Below are positions 42,992 to 51,556 of a stretch of 53,361 bases of DNA, piece after piece. Location: assembly GCF_009882975.1 (NCBI RefSeq), contig NZ_WTUX01000013.1, forward strand, positions 309-53,669. Direction: 5' to 3'. The translations under genes were made by a program, and so were the position numbers. The DNA is from Maritimibacter harenae. GTDB taxonomy: Bacteria > Pseudomonadota > Alphaproteobacteria > Rhodobacterales > Rhodobacteraceae. Each line of letters starts with the position of its first letter. The first letter of the stretch is position 1. The notes under the pieces were generated by a model, which worked only from the letters and a program-made list of their open reading frames with translations, had not been told where the DNA came from and made no database searches.

Positions 42992-43003
42992 TATCTCGGT
43001 TAT
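42992..43003 (+). promoter_or_regulatory. TATnnYGGTTAT motif, copy C
   Basis: TATCTCGGTTAT in the 75-base gap between the second LysR gene and hyuA. It overlaps a CGGTT-ATAG-AACCG inverted repeat (42997-43010). Likely operator for hyuAB. Confidence 0.5.
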
Positions 43004-43030
43004 AGAACCGGCGTATAGCTGGCCTGGGCC

Positions 43031-43948
43031 TCAAAAGAGTTCAGTGAAGGTCCACGCACCGTTTTCGACCTGCGTCGCGATGAATTCGGTCAGTTCGTCG
43101 ACCAGCGAGCGGTTCGCCACGGCATAGGCCCGTGACTTGTTGATGCAGAGCTTCCAGACGACATTCAGGCCCTCGATTGGCGCAGCGGTCAGGGCGGCAT
43201 CGGGACCAAGGCGTCCTTCGAGCGCGCAATAGGGCATCACGGTATATCCGCGGCCGCGACCGGCGAGCTCAAGGCACAGAGACAGAATCTCGGCTTCGAA
43301 AACGTTGTTGTAGCTGTAGCCTGCACGCGCGAGCGCGTGGGCCACCTGCGCGCTGATCGAGTTGGGCGGCCCGGGCAGGATGATCGGCAGGTCGTCCAAC
43401 TTGCTCAATGGCACCGGTGCATCGAGCGAAAGCCCCGCTGCGTGGTCCCCGACGAGCATGAGGTTCTCACGCAGGAGAGGACGGCTGGTGAAATTCTCGG
43501 GTACGCGTTCCGTCTCCACGATCACCGCGGTGTCCAGCAGCCCGTTTTCCATCCACACCCGGATCGAATTGTTGATCCCCTCGTAGACCCGCATCCTGAG
43601 TTCGGGGCTTCGTGACAGGACCCGGTCCGCGAAAGGGGCAGTAAGCAAGCGCTGCATCGAAAGCGGAATGGCGAGGTTTACCTGCCGCAGCGACTTGTTC
43701 CCCACATCATCGCGCAGGAGTTCGAACTGCCGCAACACGGGGCGCGCACGATCGGCGAGCACCTGGCCCGCATCGGTCAGCCGGATGCCCTGGCGCGTGC
43801 GGACAAACAGCTGCGTGCCGAGGTCGCGTTCCAGCAGCGCGATCCAGCGCGACAGTGACGGTTGCGACATCCGCAGCGCGGCGGCGGCCTTGTTGATGCT
43901 CCCGTGCTCGCAGATTCTCAGGAACATCTCGACTTGTCGGACTTCCAC
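43031..43948 (-). CDS. LysR-family regulator (paralogue 2)
   Basis: A 305-residue LysR regulator starting at GTG 43948, with GGGGGGAG upstream; this gives exactly the same length and N-terminus as the paralogue at 34324. The helix-turn-helix region EVRQVEMFLRICEHGSINKA-type is nearly identical to it, so both probably recognise the same DNA. The effector domains differ more. It sits between the BKACE gene and hyuA, on the same strand as both. Confidence 0.92.
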   Translation of the reverse strand: MEVRQVEMFLRICEHGSINKAAAALRMSQPSLSRWIALLERDLGTQLFVRTRQGIRLTDAGQVLADRARPVLRQFELLRDDVGNKSLRQVNLAIPLSMQRLLTAPFADRVLSRSPELRMRVYEGINNSIRVWMENGLLDTAVIVETERVPENFTSRPLLRENLMLVGDHAAGLSLDAPVPLSKLDDLPIILPGPPNSISAQVAHALARAGYSYNNVFEAEILSLCLELAGRGRGYTVMPYCALEGRLGPDAALTAAPIEGLNVVWKLCINKSRAYAVANRSLVDELTEFIATQVENGAWTFTELF

Positions 43949-44041
43949 GCGCTCCCCCCGACCTTGCCCGGTCACTCATCAGAATCTGCATAACGATAGG
44001 AGAAGGGCGTAACTCTGCCTATGGCCTTTGTGTGGGCCGTC

Positions 44042-44956
44042 TCAGGCCGGCTCGCGGATCACGCGGTATTCCGGATGTCGGGTTTCGATCGATTCCGGCG
44101 TCCCGAGCTGGGGCACGCCCAGCATTTCCCGGGCCTCTGCGGGTGTTGCCGGCTCCATCCCCAGATCGCGAATGATCGTCACAATGCGCTCCACGAGCTG
44201 CGCGTTCGATGTTGCCGGTTCGCCCTTGCGGTAGGTGATGGAATCCTCGAACCCGACCCGGACCCCGCCGCCGAGGATCAGCGATTGCACGGTGGCCGGA
44301 TGCTGCGCCGGACCCACCCCGAGGGTGGAGAACTTGGCGCCGGCGGGCAGAAGTTGCACCATCGAGAACAGGGTCGCCGGATGCCAGCCCATGGCGCTCT
44401 GGTTCGCGCGGTTCATGCCCATGACGAAGGAATAGGACAGCGGCGGCTCGATCAGCCCTTCGGCGATCAAGGTCGCAGCAAGGTCGAGCTGGCTATTGTT
44501 GAATATCTCCATCTCGGGGCGAATGCCGCGTTCTTTCATGATCAAGGCGGCCTTGCGCAGAAAAGACAGGGACCAGCCGATATGGTGCTCGCCCTGCGGA
44601 AGATTGATCACTGCGTAGCCAAGGTCGATCGAGGACATCTCGGGAAAGGCGTCTAGAGTTCGCATCCCGGTGCCGGCATCCTCCGCATTCGCCCCCATCG
44701 CAGGCGCGATAGAGTTCTGGATGATGACAGGGCAGGCGGCGCGCACTTGAGCGTTGATCTGCGTGACGATCGCGGGGTCGGTGCTTTGCACCCCGTTCGC
44801 ATCACGCGCGTGCATATGTGCGAGGCAGGCGCCGGCGTCGTACGCTTCGCGCACCGACTGGGCGATTTCGGCCGGCTGCTCGGGCAATGCGGGGTTCGCG
44901 TCCTTGCCGTGGAAATTCGACGTCGGCGCAACGGTTACGATCACCTTGTCTGACAT
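44042..44956 (-). CDS. Beta-keto acid cleavage enzyme (BKACE, DUF849)
   Basis: A 304-residue TIM-barrel zinc enzyme. The metal-binding HxH motif is at His47 and His49 (LAHMHARD), and the C-terminal GVRVGFEDSITYRKGE with its Glu is the family signature. BKACE enzymes condense a beta-keto acid with acetyl-CoA and split it to acetoacetate plus a new acyl-CoA. A role right after a ketone carboxylase would be natural, since that reaction makes a beta-keto acid. ATG 44956 has a good CAGGAGACATG site. The following LysR and hyuAB genes lie 93 bases downstream on the same strand. Confidence 0.9.
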   Translation of the reverse strand: MSDKVIVTVAPTSNFHGKDANPALPEQPAEIAQSVREAYDAGACLAHMHARDANGVQSTDPAIVTQINAQVRAACPVIIQNSIAPAMGANAEDAGTGMRTLDAFPEMSSIDLGYAVINLPQGEHHIGWSLSFLRKAALIMKERGIRPEMEIFNNSQLDLAATLIAEGLIEPPLSYSFVMGMNRANQSAMGWHPATLFSMVQLLPAGAKFSTLGVGPAQHPATVQSLILGGGVRVGFEDSITYRKGEPATSNAQLVERIVTIIRDLGMEPATPAEAREMLGVPQLGTPESIETRHPEYRVIREPA

Positions 44957-45160
44957 CGCATGTCTCCTGTCTTCGCGTAGGATGGGTGTTGTGTCGATGA
45001 CGACCTTAGCTACAGTGCCCCGATGCACCGTTATGTGGATCGCGGATGGAAGTTATAGCAATTCCGAATGCAGGGTCTGTCAGAGAAACTTGGCTTGGGC
45101 ATGCTCGAACGCTAGCCAGCATCATACCTTGCCTCAAGACAAGTTCCCCTGACAGGCCCC

Positions 45161-45590
45161 TTGGCCGAACTTCGCGAGGACACCGGGCTGACCGTGCTGC
45201 TGTCGGTCTGGGCGCTGCGGGCCCGACGGTCGTCCAGTGGGAACGCGCCGCCTCGCCGGTCGTGACCTCCATGAGGTTTGGCACCACGCTGCCGCTTCTG
45301 AACTCGTCCACGGGTCGCGTGTTTCTCATCTATGGACCGCGACCTCCTCTTGAAAAACTGCTGGCGACCGAACTCGCCCGTGCCCGTAAGGCGCCGGAAC
45401 TCTATGCCGATTTCACCCCCAGCCGCGCGAGGGTCGAGGCGCTTTGCGGCAGCATTCGCGCCGGGGGCTATTCCCCGGTGTCAGGCGACTATATCCCCTG
45501 TCTCGTCGCGCTCGCCGCACCGATTCGCGATTGGCAGGCCGAGGTACAAGCGGTGATCAAGCTGATCGGCACCAACAAGGACATCGTGCG
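45161..45590 (+). pseudogene. IclR effector-domain relic
   Basis: Remnant of an IclR regulator homologous to the intact one at 707-1501. LAELREDTGLTVLLSVW (from 45161) breaks at about 45211 by a frameshift. The next frame reads GPTVVQWERAASPVVTSM and goes on to DFTPSRARVEALCGSIRAGGY-type sequence, [22 protein letters not shown]. The DNA-binding domain is missing. The relic ends at a junction with the 3' end of fdxA near 45585-45605 and is read antisense by the fdxA tail. No promoter or start remains. Confidence 0.8.
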
Positions 45591-45938
45591 CCCCTGCCCC
45601 TCCGAAATTCCTCCGGGCTTTTCCGAGAAATGCGTCTCCAACTTGCCCACAGCCCCGTCCATTTCGTCGGGCCCGGGCAGGGGCGGCTTCTGCTCGATGA
45701 CGATAGGCCAAAGCTTGGCATACTTGCGGTTGAAGCCGACCCAATCCTTGGCCTCCGGATCGCTGTCGGGTCGGATCGCATCCACGGGGCATTCCGGCTC
45801 GCAGACTCCACAGTCGATGCACTCGTCCGGGTGGTTCACCAGCATACTCTCACCTTCGTAAAAGGAATCGACCGGGCATACGGTAACGCAATCGGTGTGT
45901 TTGAAGGCGATGCAGTTGTCGTTGACGATATAGGTCAT
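45489..45938 (-). CDS. fdxA: 7Fe ferredoxin FdxA with aberrant C-terminal tail
   Basis: A 149-residue ferredoxin; normal FdxA is about 110 residues. All seven cluster-binding cysteines of the Azotobacter-type [3Fe-4S][4Fe-4S] ferredoxin are present: residues 9, 17, 21, 40, 43, 46 and 50. The two free cysteines of that protein are Phe12 and Ser25 here. The native end should be near HFSEKPG; after it 36-40 residues ([18 protein letters not shown] onward) come from reading the IclR relic backwards, so the original stop has been deleted. ATG 45938 has CGGAGCTGCGC upstream. It is probably still functional, as both clusters are in the first 60 residues. Confidence 0.88.
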   Translation of the reverse strand: MTYIVNDNCIAFKHTDCVTVCPVDSFYEGESMLVNHPDECIDCGVCEPECPVDAIRPDSDPEAKDWVGFNRKYAKLWPIVIEQKPPLPGPDEMDGAVGKLETHFSEKPGGISEGQGRTMSLLVPISLITACTSACQSRIGAASATRQGI

Positions 45939-45952
45939 GCGCAGCTCCGAAG

Positions 45953-45988
45953 GGTGCCCCCGCCGCGCGTGGGCGACAGGGGCGCCCG
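45953..45988 (-). terminator. Hairpin between sodB and fdxA
   Basis: GGGTGCCCC and GGGGCGCCC arms (one G-T pair) separated by 18 bases, just after the sodB stop and ahead of fdxA on the same strand. The stem is GC-rich but no T-run follows, so it may attenuate rather than stop transcription. Confidence 0.4.
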
Positions 45989-45989
45989 T

Positions 45990-46592
45990 TCAGCGCAGGT
46001 TGCTTTCTGCGAATTCGTAATTCGCTAGGTTGTCGAGGAAATTGGTCACGTAATCGGGCCGCCGGTTGCGGAAATCGACGTAATAGCTGTGCTCCCAAAC
46101 ATCGAGACCGAGGAGCGCGGTGCCTTCGCCGGTGGCCAGCGGATTGACCCCATTGGGCGTCTTGGTCACGCCAAGGCTGCCGTCATCCTTCTGGATGAGC
46201 CAGGCCCAGCCCGAACCGAATTGCGTGGTCGCGGCGGTCTTGAACATGTCCTTGAAGGCATCGACCGATCCAAAGCCCTCGACCAGCAGCCCCTCCAGCT
46301 TGCCGGGCAGGCCACCCCCCGTGGGCGACAGCGCATTCCAGAAATGGAGGTGGTTCCAATGCTGACCGGCTTGGTTGAACACCCCGGCGCGGGCGTCGTC
46401 ACCATAGGTCAACGTCACCAGCTCTTCGAGCGATTTGCCCTGAAGCGCAGCGTCCTTTTCGACGAAACCGTTCAAGGCCGTGACATAGGCCTGATGGTGT
46501 TTGTCGTGGTGAAGTTCCAGCGTTTCCTGACTCATCCCGCGTTCGGCCAAAGCGGCGTGAGAATAGGGTAGGCTCGGCAGTTCGAAAGCCAT
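45990..46592 (-). CDS. sodB: Superoxide dismutase, Fe/Mn family
   Basis: A 200-residue cytoplasmic enzyme that dismutates superoxide. Metal ligands: His28 (LELHHDKHHQAYV), the His in AGQHWNHLHFW, and the Asp and His of LDVWEHSYYVDF. The Gln in AGQHWNH at the position that marks iron-type enzymes supports SodB. ATG 46592 has AAAAGGAGACC upstream. Divergent from the iron-sulfur-type regulator, 90 bases away, and upstream of fdxA on the same strand, giving a small redox cluster. Confidence 0.94.
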   Translation of the reverse strand: MAFELPSLPYSHAALAERGMSQETLELHHDKHHQAYVTALNGFVEKDAALQGKSLEELVTLTYGDDARAGVFNQAGQHWNHLHFWNALSPTGGGLPGKLEGLLVEGFGSVDAFKDMFKTAATTQFGSGWAWLIQKDDGSLGVTKTPNGVNPLATGEGTALLGLDVWEHSYYVDFRNRRPDYVTNFLDNLANYEFAESNLR

Positions 46593-46682
46593 GTCGGTCT
46601 CCTTTTCCAAGGCTCGTCTTGCGTCGATCGCAGCGGACTGATATTTAATCAAGTAAAGGCTTTGAAAATTATCGGCGACAAT

Positions 46683-47348
46683 ATGTCAAGTGTTAGCTTG
46701 GAAAAAACGGCTTGGGCGCCCCGCTCGCCCTCGGATCGCGTGTTGATGGCCCTGAAAATGCACGGCGCGCTGACCTCGGCGCAGGTCGGGCAGCGGCTCG
46801 ACATCACTGGCGAGGCCGCGCGCCAACAGCTCGTCAAACTGGGCGAGGCGGGGTTAGTGCGCGACGAAAGCCGCTCTACCGGGCGGGGGCGGCCCGCCAT
46901 CTACTGGCACGTCACCGATCTGGGCCAGACGCGGTTTCCCGACACGCACGCCGACCTAACCGTCGAATTGCTCCAGTCCATCGAGGGCGTTCTCGGCACC
47001 GAAGCGCTCGATCGTATCATCGCTGCGCGCGAAACGACGACGCAGGCCCGGTATCGGGTCGAAATGGCCGACTGTACCACGCTAGACGACAGGGTTGCGA
47101 AATTGGCCGAGTTACGCGCCGAAGAGGGGTACATGGCCGAGGTTGGCGCGGACGAGGACGGCGCGCTTCTTCTGGTCGAGAACCACTGTCCGATCTGCGC
47201 CGCCGCGACCACCTGTCAGCGGTTCTGCCGCGCCGAAAAGGCGGTGTTCTCCGAGCTTCTCGGCCCCGAGGCCAATATCGTACGGGTCGAACACATCGTC
47301 GGTGGCGGGCGGCGCTGTACCTACCGGATCACCGAAGGCGAGGAATGA
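46683..47348 (+). CDS. Iron-sulfur-type winged-helix regulator (SufR-like)
   Basis: A 221-residue regulator (a TTG start at 46662 would add seven residues). Winged helix at about residues 15-80 (DRVLMALKMHGALTSAQVGQ, GRGRPAIYW). The C-terminal half carries a cysteine set, Cys169, Cys172, Cys178, Cys182 and Cys212 (NHCPICAAATTC, FC, RRCTYRI), as in SufR-like cluster-binding regulators. It is divergent from sodB and probably senses iron, Fe-S status or oxidants. The murB relic begins in a four-base ATGA overlap with its stop. Confidence 0.85.
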   Translation: MSSVSLEKTAWAPRSPSDRVLMALKMHGALTSAQVGQRLDITGEAARQQLVKLGEAGLVRDESRSTGRGRPAIYWHVTDLGQTRFPDTHADLTVELLQSIEGVLGTEALDRIIAARETTTQARYRVEMADCTTLDDRVAKLAELRAEEGYMAEVGADEDGALLLVENHCPICAAATTCQRFCRAEKAVFSELLGPEANIVRVEHIVGGGRRCTYRITEGEE

Positions 47349-48330
47349 GCGACGCGGGCGATCTGACCCCCTACAACACGCTGGGTCTGTCCTCGCGGGC
47401 GGACGCGGTGAAGCCGCTTGCCTACCTGCCCGACCTCGTGTTCGCGCTCGACCATGCCGCCGAAACAGGGCAGCCGTTTCACGTGATCGGCGGGGGGGAG
47501 CAACGTGGTCCTTGCGCCGCATGTACCGGGCATCGTCGGGTTGAACCGGATGATGGGCATGCGGATCGACCGCGGCGATAGCGACGCGGTCCGCATCATC
47601 GCCGCGGCGGGCGAAGACTGGCCCGGCCTTGTCGATTGGAATTTGGCCGAGGGCATAGGCGGATCGGAAAACCTCGCGGGCATACCCGGCACTCTCGGCG
47701 TAGCCCCGATCCCGAAAATCGGGGCCTATGGGCGCGAGCTGTCCGATCTCATTGAACACCTAACCGCGCTCGACACCCGGACCCGCCGCCCCGGTCGAAT
47801 TTTCCCGCGACGAGTGCCAGTTTACTTGCCGCCACAGCCGGTTCAAGTACGAGCCGGGGCGTTTTGTCGTCATCCAAGTCACGCTGCGACTGCCGGTGGC
47901 ATGGACGCCCGTCACGACCTACGCGGGCCTCGAAGATCTCGCCCGCGCGCAGGATCCGGCCGAGGGGCGCTACAGGGTTCTGGCGCTGCGGGCCGCTAAG
48001 TTGCCGGATTGGCGCGAACAGGGCAATGCAGGCTCGTTTTTCATGAACGCCATCGTGCCCGTCGCCCCGGAGTTCGCCGATCTTCCGGGCCATTCCGTGC
48101 CGGGTGGGCGCAAGCTCTCGGCCGCGTGACTGATCGAGGCCGTGGGCCTCAAGGGACACCGGATCGGAGGCGCCGGGTTCTCGGACAAAAACGCGCTGGT
48201 GCTGGTGAACCACGGCGCGGCCCGCCATAAGGACTTCGCGGCCCTCCCCAGCCTTGCGAAAGAGCGCGTCGGCGCGCGTTTCGGGCTGGGCATCGCCCAA
48301 GAACCAGTCGCGATGGGCGATGCCCTTTAG
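47345..48330 (+). pseudogene. murB: Broken murB (UDP-N-acetylenolpyruvoylglucosamine reductase, E. coli type)
   Basis: Relic of an E. coli-type MurB, recognisable along its full length. The first frame ends in FHVIGGG, and a run of seven Gs at 47492-47498 shifts the frame. SNVVLAPH to GGSENLAGIPGTLGVAPIPKIGAYG follows, and a second shift near 47785 leads to EFSRDECQFTCRHSRFKYEPG and NAGSFFMN. TGA at 48127-48129 replaces what should be Trp in the AAWLI segment, and the frame closes GLGIAQEPVAMGDAL at TAG 48328. Three independent lesions argue against sequencing error. The essential murB must be elsewhere in the genome. It was once coupled to the regulator upstream. Confidence 0.87.
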
Positions 48331-49672
48331 GTACCTCCGATCGGCTACGCGCACAAAGCGACGCCGGCAGCCTAGTTAAAGAACCGATTGCAATCGGGCT
48401 GAAAAAACCGAGAGCGAAACTTACTTTGCTGACCGGTTGGTCCATGAAAAAGAGTTTGGCTTTCAAAAGCACCCGATCCTTGGCCATCTCGACCGAGGTG
48501 GGCCCGGACATCGCCTTGGTCAAGGCGCTCTTTGATGACTTCTTGCTTCAGCTTTTCGACGTTTCTTGGGAACTTGGGCCTGCTCGCGATACCTATTATT
48601 CATCACTAACACGCTGATAAACGAGTGTGGATCACGGCGCGCCTTATCGCCATCAGCCGGATGGCGGTCGTGCCGGTACGTGCGGATCGGACCTATGGTA
48701 ACATACTCGCGAATGCATTTATATCCGCCGTCATCGGCTGCGGCTATCGTGCCGACCGCAGTGATGAGCGGCGTGATGGTATCGGAGATCTACAAGGCCG
48801 GATATCCCACGCGGATGCTGCTGGGACAACTTGTGCAGATGGTCTGTTCGGCCCGGTCATTTCGCAGTCTAATCCGTGCAACATCCATGCCGTCCACGCA
48901 CAGACCCCGGTGGCCAACATGCCGGTCGCGGGGATCATTCGCAGGACCGGCGAAATCGAGCTGGCTGAGCTTCTCTGGGTCTCGCGTCAACGGCCCGCGA
49001 AGGATCGCAGCAACTTGAAAGCTAGGGGCTGGTCGTGCGGCCGATATCGCGACGGATTGAGGTCCGCCTGTCCAGTATCGACCGGCTTTCGACCCGCGCC
49101 AGCCGCGCCATGAGCCTAGTGCAAGTGCCTTTCCTGGAATTGTGGTAGGTCGCGCTGATCATGGCGCCGGTAGCCGCCGCGCTTGCTGCGGACTTGTTCA
49201 CGCTGGAGGAAACCCGCAAAATTCGCGTGCTAGTGCGGGAGCCGGTGGCGCACTTCCTATCCAGGGTTTCCGCCGGATTGTGCCGAGGTGCTGCAATCCT
49301 TCGGTCGCCGGATTAAGGCGCATTCAAGGATCATTTTATGCGATCAAGCAGGAGCGCACGAAGCTCGCTCGGAAATGGCCCGCCGTCTTATCGAAAACAT
49401 CTAACGTAGCAATTAGATTTCCTGTAACGAGGATAAGACGCCGAGCACGCGAGACCATCCGAAACATGAGTTGCCAGCGGGAGGTCGTGTACCCCTTCCA
49501 CCCGCCCGCCCATAAAAGCGTCATGACAGCCGCCCGACGGCGTACGGGTCGCTTCGATCGGCGCAGCTACCTACGAGGCATACACCACTCAGGTCCCGCT
49601 TTCGCTCGCCAACGGCGCCGGACAGGATAGACGGAGTGGTTTTTCAATATATCTATTCTTCAATCGCCAAGG
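48331..49672. other. Non-coding or decayed stretch
   Basis: About 1.34 kb with no gene I can support. Open frames are short and overlap on both strands, and no ribosome site fits. Fragments such as MSGVMVSEIYKAGYPTRML (about 48760-48820) and LFTLEETRKIRVLVREP (about 49190-49240) look like remains of proteins, but no family could be named. It probably extends the decay zone of the murB relic. Confidence 0.5.
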
Positions 49673-51388
49673 TTAAACACCGCACACTTCGATCAGCCAT
49701 GCACGGTTGCTTTGCTTTGCCTCTTCCAACGCATCGCCAAGCTCGGAGGAGGTGGCGACACGGCGGGCCTCAAGCCCGAAGCTGCGAGCAAAACCGACAT
49801 AATCAATCTCTGCCTCGCCCCACGTCCATGCCATTGCATCACGGCCAGGGCCATCGGTTTCCCGGTCGTAAGCGGCGTCAATGGCGTCCGGCACACAAAC
49901 CCATCCAGAATTGTTATTCACCACGAAAATAGCGGGAAGGTCTTGCTGCGCGGCGCTCCAAATGCAGGTGGCGCTGAACATGAAGTTCCCGTCGCCCAAT
50001 ACGGCAAGGACGCGCCTGTCCGGTTCGCCAAGCTGTATGCCAAGTGCGGCGGGCGCGCCCCAACCTTGGGCGCTTGCTTTTCCGGAGACGGCATGAAAGT
50101 TGGTCGGATCGTCAAATTCGTACATAGACTCAAGGTGCCAGCCGAGCGTGCTGCCCGCTTGAACCACGATCCAGTCCTTCTCGGCTTTATCGCAAAGTTC
50201 GCGCAGAACGCGCTTTTGTGGGATCGGCGATAAATCGCGCGACATGGCGTCAGCCTCGGCAATGGCAGCGGCGCGTGCCTCACGCTTTGCGTGACAAACT
50301 GCGGCGCGGGCCTTCATCGTCTTTTGGGTGGCTGGCACCTTTTGGATTTCTTGCGCCAGCAGAGGCAGGCTTTTCGCCAGATGTCCCTGAAGGGCGACGT
50401 CAGGCCTGAGTTGCTTACCGTGGAGCAGAGGGTCGGACGAGACGGTGACGAGCTTGACCGAGGCCGGCAGAATGGGAGCTTCGCCCGGAATACCTTTCTC
50501 AGTGAACTCATAACCAACCGCAATCGCCAGATCGGCCTCCGCAAGCACGTCGGCATTCGAAGCTGGTGTCCCGATGTATTGCGCATGGCTAGTAGGAAAC
50601 CCAAGATATGAGGGATCCTGCTCACATATGACAGGCGCGCCGGTAGCTTCGGCAAGCGCTACCATCTCTTTCCACACCTTGAGATTTCCAACTTCGCTTC
50701 CGCAGAGGAGGACGGGGTACTCTGCGTTCGCCAGAAGTCTTGCGACTTCGGCGGTTCCTGCATTGTCCGGCGCGGTTTCCACAAACCGTTGGGTATCCTT
50801 GAGAGACTTGCGGGCTAGGTGGGTGGCAACCTCCACGTCATACAGATCCGAGGGGATAGAAATGTGCACAGGCCCCATGGGCACGGTCGATGCAATTTCC
50901 CATGCGCGTGCGAGAATCTCAGGGATACGCTCCGCAGCGGAGATGTCGTGGCTCCATTTCGTGAACTGGGAACTCATTTCAATTGGTGAGCGAGGGATGC
51001 CTGCATATTGATCCCGACCAATGGTCGAACGGGCGCTTGAGGTCGAGACGAACACCATAGGGACATTGTCGGCCCAAGCTGTTGTCATCGACATCATCGA
51101 CAGGGCGGTGCCAGAGGCGTGATAGACGAAACAGAAGGTCGGTTTGCCCGTCTGGCGCGCATATCCTTGCGCCATCATGGTCAAGTTCGTTTCGTTAAGG
51201 TGGCCCACGTATCCGATTTCATCGCGCCGGTCATAGAAGGCACGGCCCAATCCGAGCATACCCAAGCCAATGATACTGAATACTTTCTCGGCCCCGACCT
51301 CCAACAACGCTTCCACTACGAGATCGGCGCCGTTGATTGTTCTGCGGTCTCGCGGCGGCGCAACCGCGACGCTGTCTTGCTTGCCCAT
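49673..51388 (-). CDS. ThDP-dependent enzyme (acetolactate synthase/benzoylformate decarboxylase-like)
   Basis: A 571-residue thiamin-diphosphate enzyme. The PYR domain has the activating Glu66 (GHLNETNLTMMAQGYAR), a central Rossmann domain follows, and the PP domain has the ThDP/Mg motif GDG at 465-467 ending NNN near 491. The catalytic HE/RHE of typical family members reads NE here. Candidates include acetolactate synthase-like ligases, phenylpyruvate/benzoylformate decarboxylases or sulfoacetaldehyde acetyltransferase-like enzymes; the sequence alone does not choose. ATG 51388 has GGGAG upstream and is better than GTG 51397. It lies downstream of the LysR gene on the same strand. Confidence 0.85.
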   Translation of the reverse strand: MGKQDSVAVAPPRDRRTINGADLVVEALLEVGAEKVFSIIGLGMLGLGRAFYDRRDEIGYVGHLNETNLTMMAQGYARQTGKPTFCFVYHASGTALSMMSMTTAWADNVPMVFVSTSSARSTIGRDQYAGIPRSPIEMSSQFTKWSHDISAAERIPEILARAWEIASTVPMGPVHISIPSDLYDVEVATHLARKSLKDTQRFVETAPDNAGTAEVARLLANAEYPVLLCGSEVGNLKVWKEMVALAEATGAPVICEQDPSYLGFPTSHAQYIGTPASNADVLAEADLAIAVGYEFTEKGIPGEAPILPASVKLVTVSSDPLLHGKQLRPDVALQGHLAKSLPLLAQEIQKVPATQKTMKARAAVCHAKREARAAAIAEADAMSRDLSPIPQKRVLRELCDKAEKDWIVVQAGSTLGWHLESMYEFDDPTNFHAVSGKASAQGWGAPAALGIQLGEPDRRVLAVLGDGNFMFSATCIWSAAQQDLPAIFVVNNNSGWVCVPDAIDAAYDRETDGPGRDAMAWTWGEAEIDYVGFARSFGLEARRVATSSELGDALEEAKQSNRAWLIEVCGV

Positions 51389-51556
51389 GCCAGTCACTCC
51401 CTGGACTCGTCGGGCCTGCTGGATCGGTGATCACGGCATGGCCAGAGTTGGCTCTCCAAAGCTTGGGTGGAAGCTACTGTCAGCTGTAGTTGTATCTCAA
51501 ATTGATTTTGGATGGACCGTAAATCAACAGGGTGAATAAAGGATTCGGTGGCGCAT

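Noticed and set aside
48426-48617. Possible transposase or recombinase fragment
   Set aside because: No catalytic motif or terminal repeats could be seen.
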